Below, one piece after another: positions 31,749-32,284 of a stretch of DNA of 32,284 nucleotides. Each line of letters opens with the position of its first letter. Positions within the stretch are counted from its first letter, which is position 1. Source of the DNA: CG2-30-44-17 sp964344725 (GTDB lineage: Bacteria > Patescibacteriota > Gracilibacteria > UBA1369 > UBA12470); contig CAYFOI010000016.1 of assembly GCA_964344725.1 (NCBI GenBank), positions 1 to 32,284 on the forward strand. The letters run 5' to 3'. A program made the translations under genes and the position numbers. Under the pieces are notes generated by a model. That model ran no database searches and was not told the DNA's origin. It worked only from the letters and a program-made list of their open reading frames with translations.

Positions 31749-31827
31749 TACATAGTGGTAGTGTGTAGTAATAAGAACGCTCCGCGTATTTCACTACTCC
31801 TAGTTCCTAGTTTCTAGTTTCCAGTTA
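31746..31827. repeat. Mixed tract between the TPR gene and rnpB
   Basis: The first part carries TAG/GTAG-type words (from the TPR stop codon onward). The second part has four perfect-phase heptamers CTAGTTN/CCAGTTA (31800-31827). The likely -35 box of rnpB (TTTCCA, 31818-31823) lies in the last two units. Confidence 0.75.
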
Positions 31828-31846
31828 ATCAAAAACCTGCTAAAAT
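31818..31846 (+). promoter_or_regulatory. rnpB promoter
   Basis: TTTCCA (31818-31823) and TAAAAT (31841-31846) are 17 bp apart with a TGC extension. Transcription would start near 31853, matching the 5' strand of P1. Confidence 0.65.
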
Positions 31847-31853
31847 ATCCTTT

Positions 31854-32261
31854 GCAGTGTTCTTTGAAAGTGCGTAGTCACCTCACCTCATCGCGAGGAG
31901 GAAAGTCCGGGCAGCATAAAGACATGAAAGTCTCTAACGGAGACCGAGACGAAACCTAATAAGATCGTACTCAGGGAAAGTGCCACAGAGACAATACTAA
32001 TTTTGCTTCGGCAGAATGAAAGGTGAAAAGTCCCATTCAATGGGAACACTTCGGGCGACCGAAGACAACGTCTGTCAATCGGGGCTAAACCCCGTGAAAC
32101 AGTCCGTCGGTAAACCCTTTCAGCTGCAAGGTGAGAATGGCATCTCGGAACAAACCTGCGTCTTTACAGACCAAGATGCTCACCGCTTGATCCCGCCTTG
32201 GCGGGGCTAGATAGATGACTACCTCGACAAAACCCGGCTTATAGCTTGAGAAGAATGCTGC
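31854..32261 (+). ncRNA. rnpB: RNase P RNA (bacterial type A)
   Basis: This is the catalytic RNA that matures tRNA 5' ends. The universal core GAGGAAAGTCCGGGC is at 31898-31912, AAACAGTCCGTCGGTAAACC lies around 32097-32115, and the 3' core AAAACCCGGCTTATAG is near 32229-32244. Helix P1 forms between 31854-31865 and 32250-32261 (12 pairs, three of them G-T), which fixes both ends. The CTTGA...GGGGCTAGATAGATGACTA segment near 32186-32222 matches the type A arrangement. The RNA is about 408 nt, normal for type A. The P15 internal loop has GGA (32147-32149) where GGU is expected. Confidence 0.95.
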
Positions 32262-32272
32262 ACTTTTTTTTT
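32250..32272 (+). terminator. rnpB terminator
   Basis: The 3' strand of P1 is followed almost directly by nine Ts (32264-32272), so P1 or a precursor hairpin plus the T-run ends transcription. An A8 run follows (32275-32282). Confidence 0.65.
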
Positions 32273-32284
32273 GCAAAAAAAATC

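Noticed and set aside
1..32284. tRNA or rRNA genes
   Set aside because: I found no cloverleaf or rRNA-like sequence; intergenic spaces are short and mostly occupied by tracts or promoters.

Overview
The window looks like a chromosomal piece of a Patescibacteria (Candidate Phyla Radiation) bacterium, perhaps Peregrinibacteria-like. That placement is inferred from gene content, since no rRNA gene is present. The supporting signs are small, tightly packed or overlapping genes, a type IV pilus set beside a row of VirB2/TrbC-like two-helix membrane proteins, a large PKD/CARDB/SLH surface protein, housekeeping genes scattered as singletons, and an A-rich base composition. TGA ends several genes (tilS's upstream neighbour, galU, the PilX-like gene), so the code is standard rather than the UGA=Gly code of Gracilibacteria. 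Almost no start codon has a Shine-Dalgarno sequence, and nearly every clear promoter carries an extended -10 (TGn-TATAAT).

Layout. 1-2.3 kb: the 3' end of a glycerate 2-kinase gene, a small membrane protein, a C39-like papain-fold protein, ndk (reverse) and a four-helix-bundle (S23/IVP family) gene. 2.3-5.3 kb: an orphan HlyD/MacA-type adaptor (reverse), a small exported protein, an IscA-like protein with a Cys-rich tail and a 53-aa basic protein. 5.3-11.1 kb (forward): ftsQ, a lipoprotein, a duplicated small-barrel protein, a TPR/acidic/TM/pseudopilin-like protein, a dus gene and a subtilisin-like protease closed by a bidirectional terminator. 11.1-14.4 kb (reverse): the 1086-aa surface protein. 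14.7-15.5 kb: an arylamine N-acetyltransferase-like gene cut by one in-frame TAA. 15.6-19.4 kb (forward): pilT and four tandem VirB2-like genes holding five domain copies. 19.5-26.3 kb (reverse): metG, then the pilus cluster (pilN, pilO, pilC and four pilins or pilin-like proteins). 26.3-32.3 kb (forward): RNHCP protein, tilS, ftsH, hsp20, galU, a TPR protein and RNase P RNA.

How the genes fit together: PilC, PilN, PilO and the prepilins would form the inner-membrane platform and fibre of a type IVa-like pilus. PilT would drive retraction from a separate operon shared with the VirB2-like proteins. PilB, PilM and the prepilin peptidase are not in the window. FtsQ, GalU, the surface protein, the protease and the lipoprotein belong to envelope biology. 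Dus, TilS, MetRS and rnpB belong to tRNA biology.

Most striking is a layer that is not genes. At least fifteen gene junctions are filled by degenerate tandem heptamers or octamers phased on CTA (or TAG). They often start or end exactly at start or stop codons, and several are headed by a short GC palindrome plus TCCA. One pair forms perfect 16-bp inverted repeats around the four-helix-bundle gene. I know of no named family that describes them.
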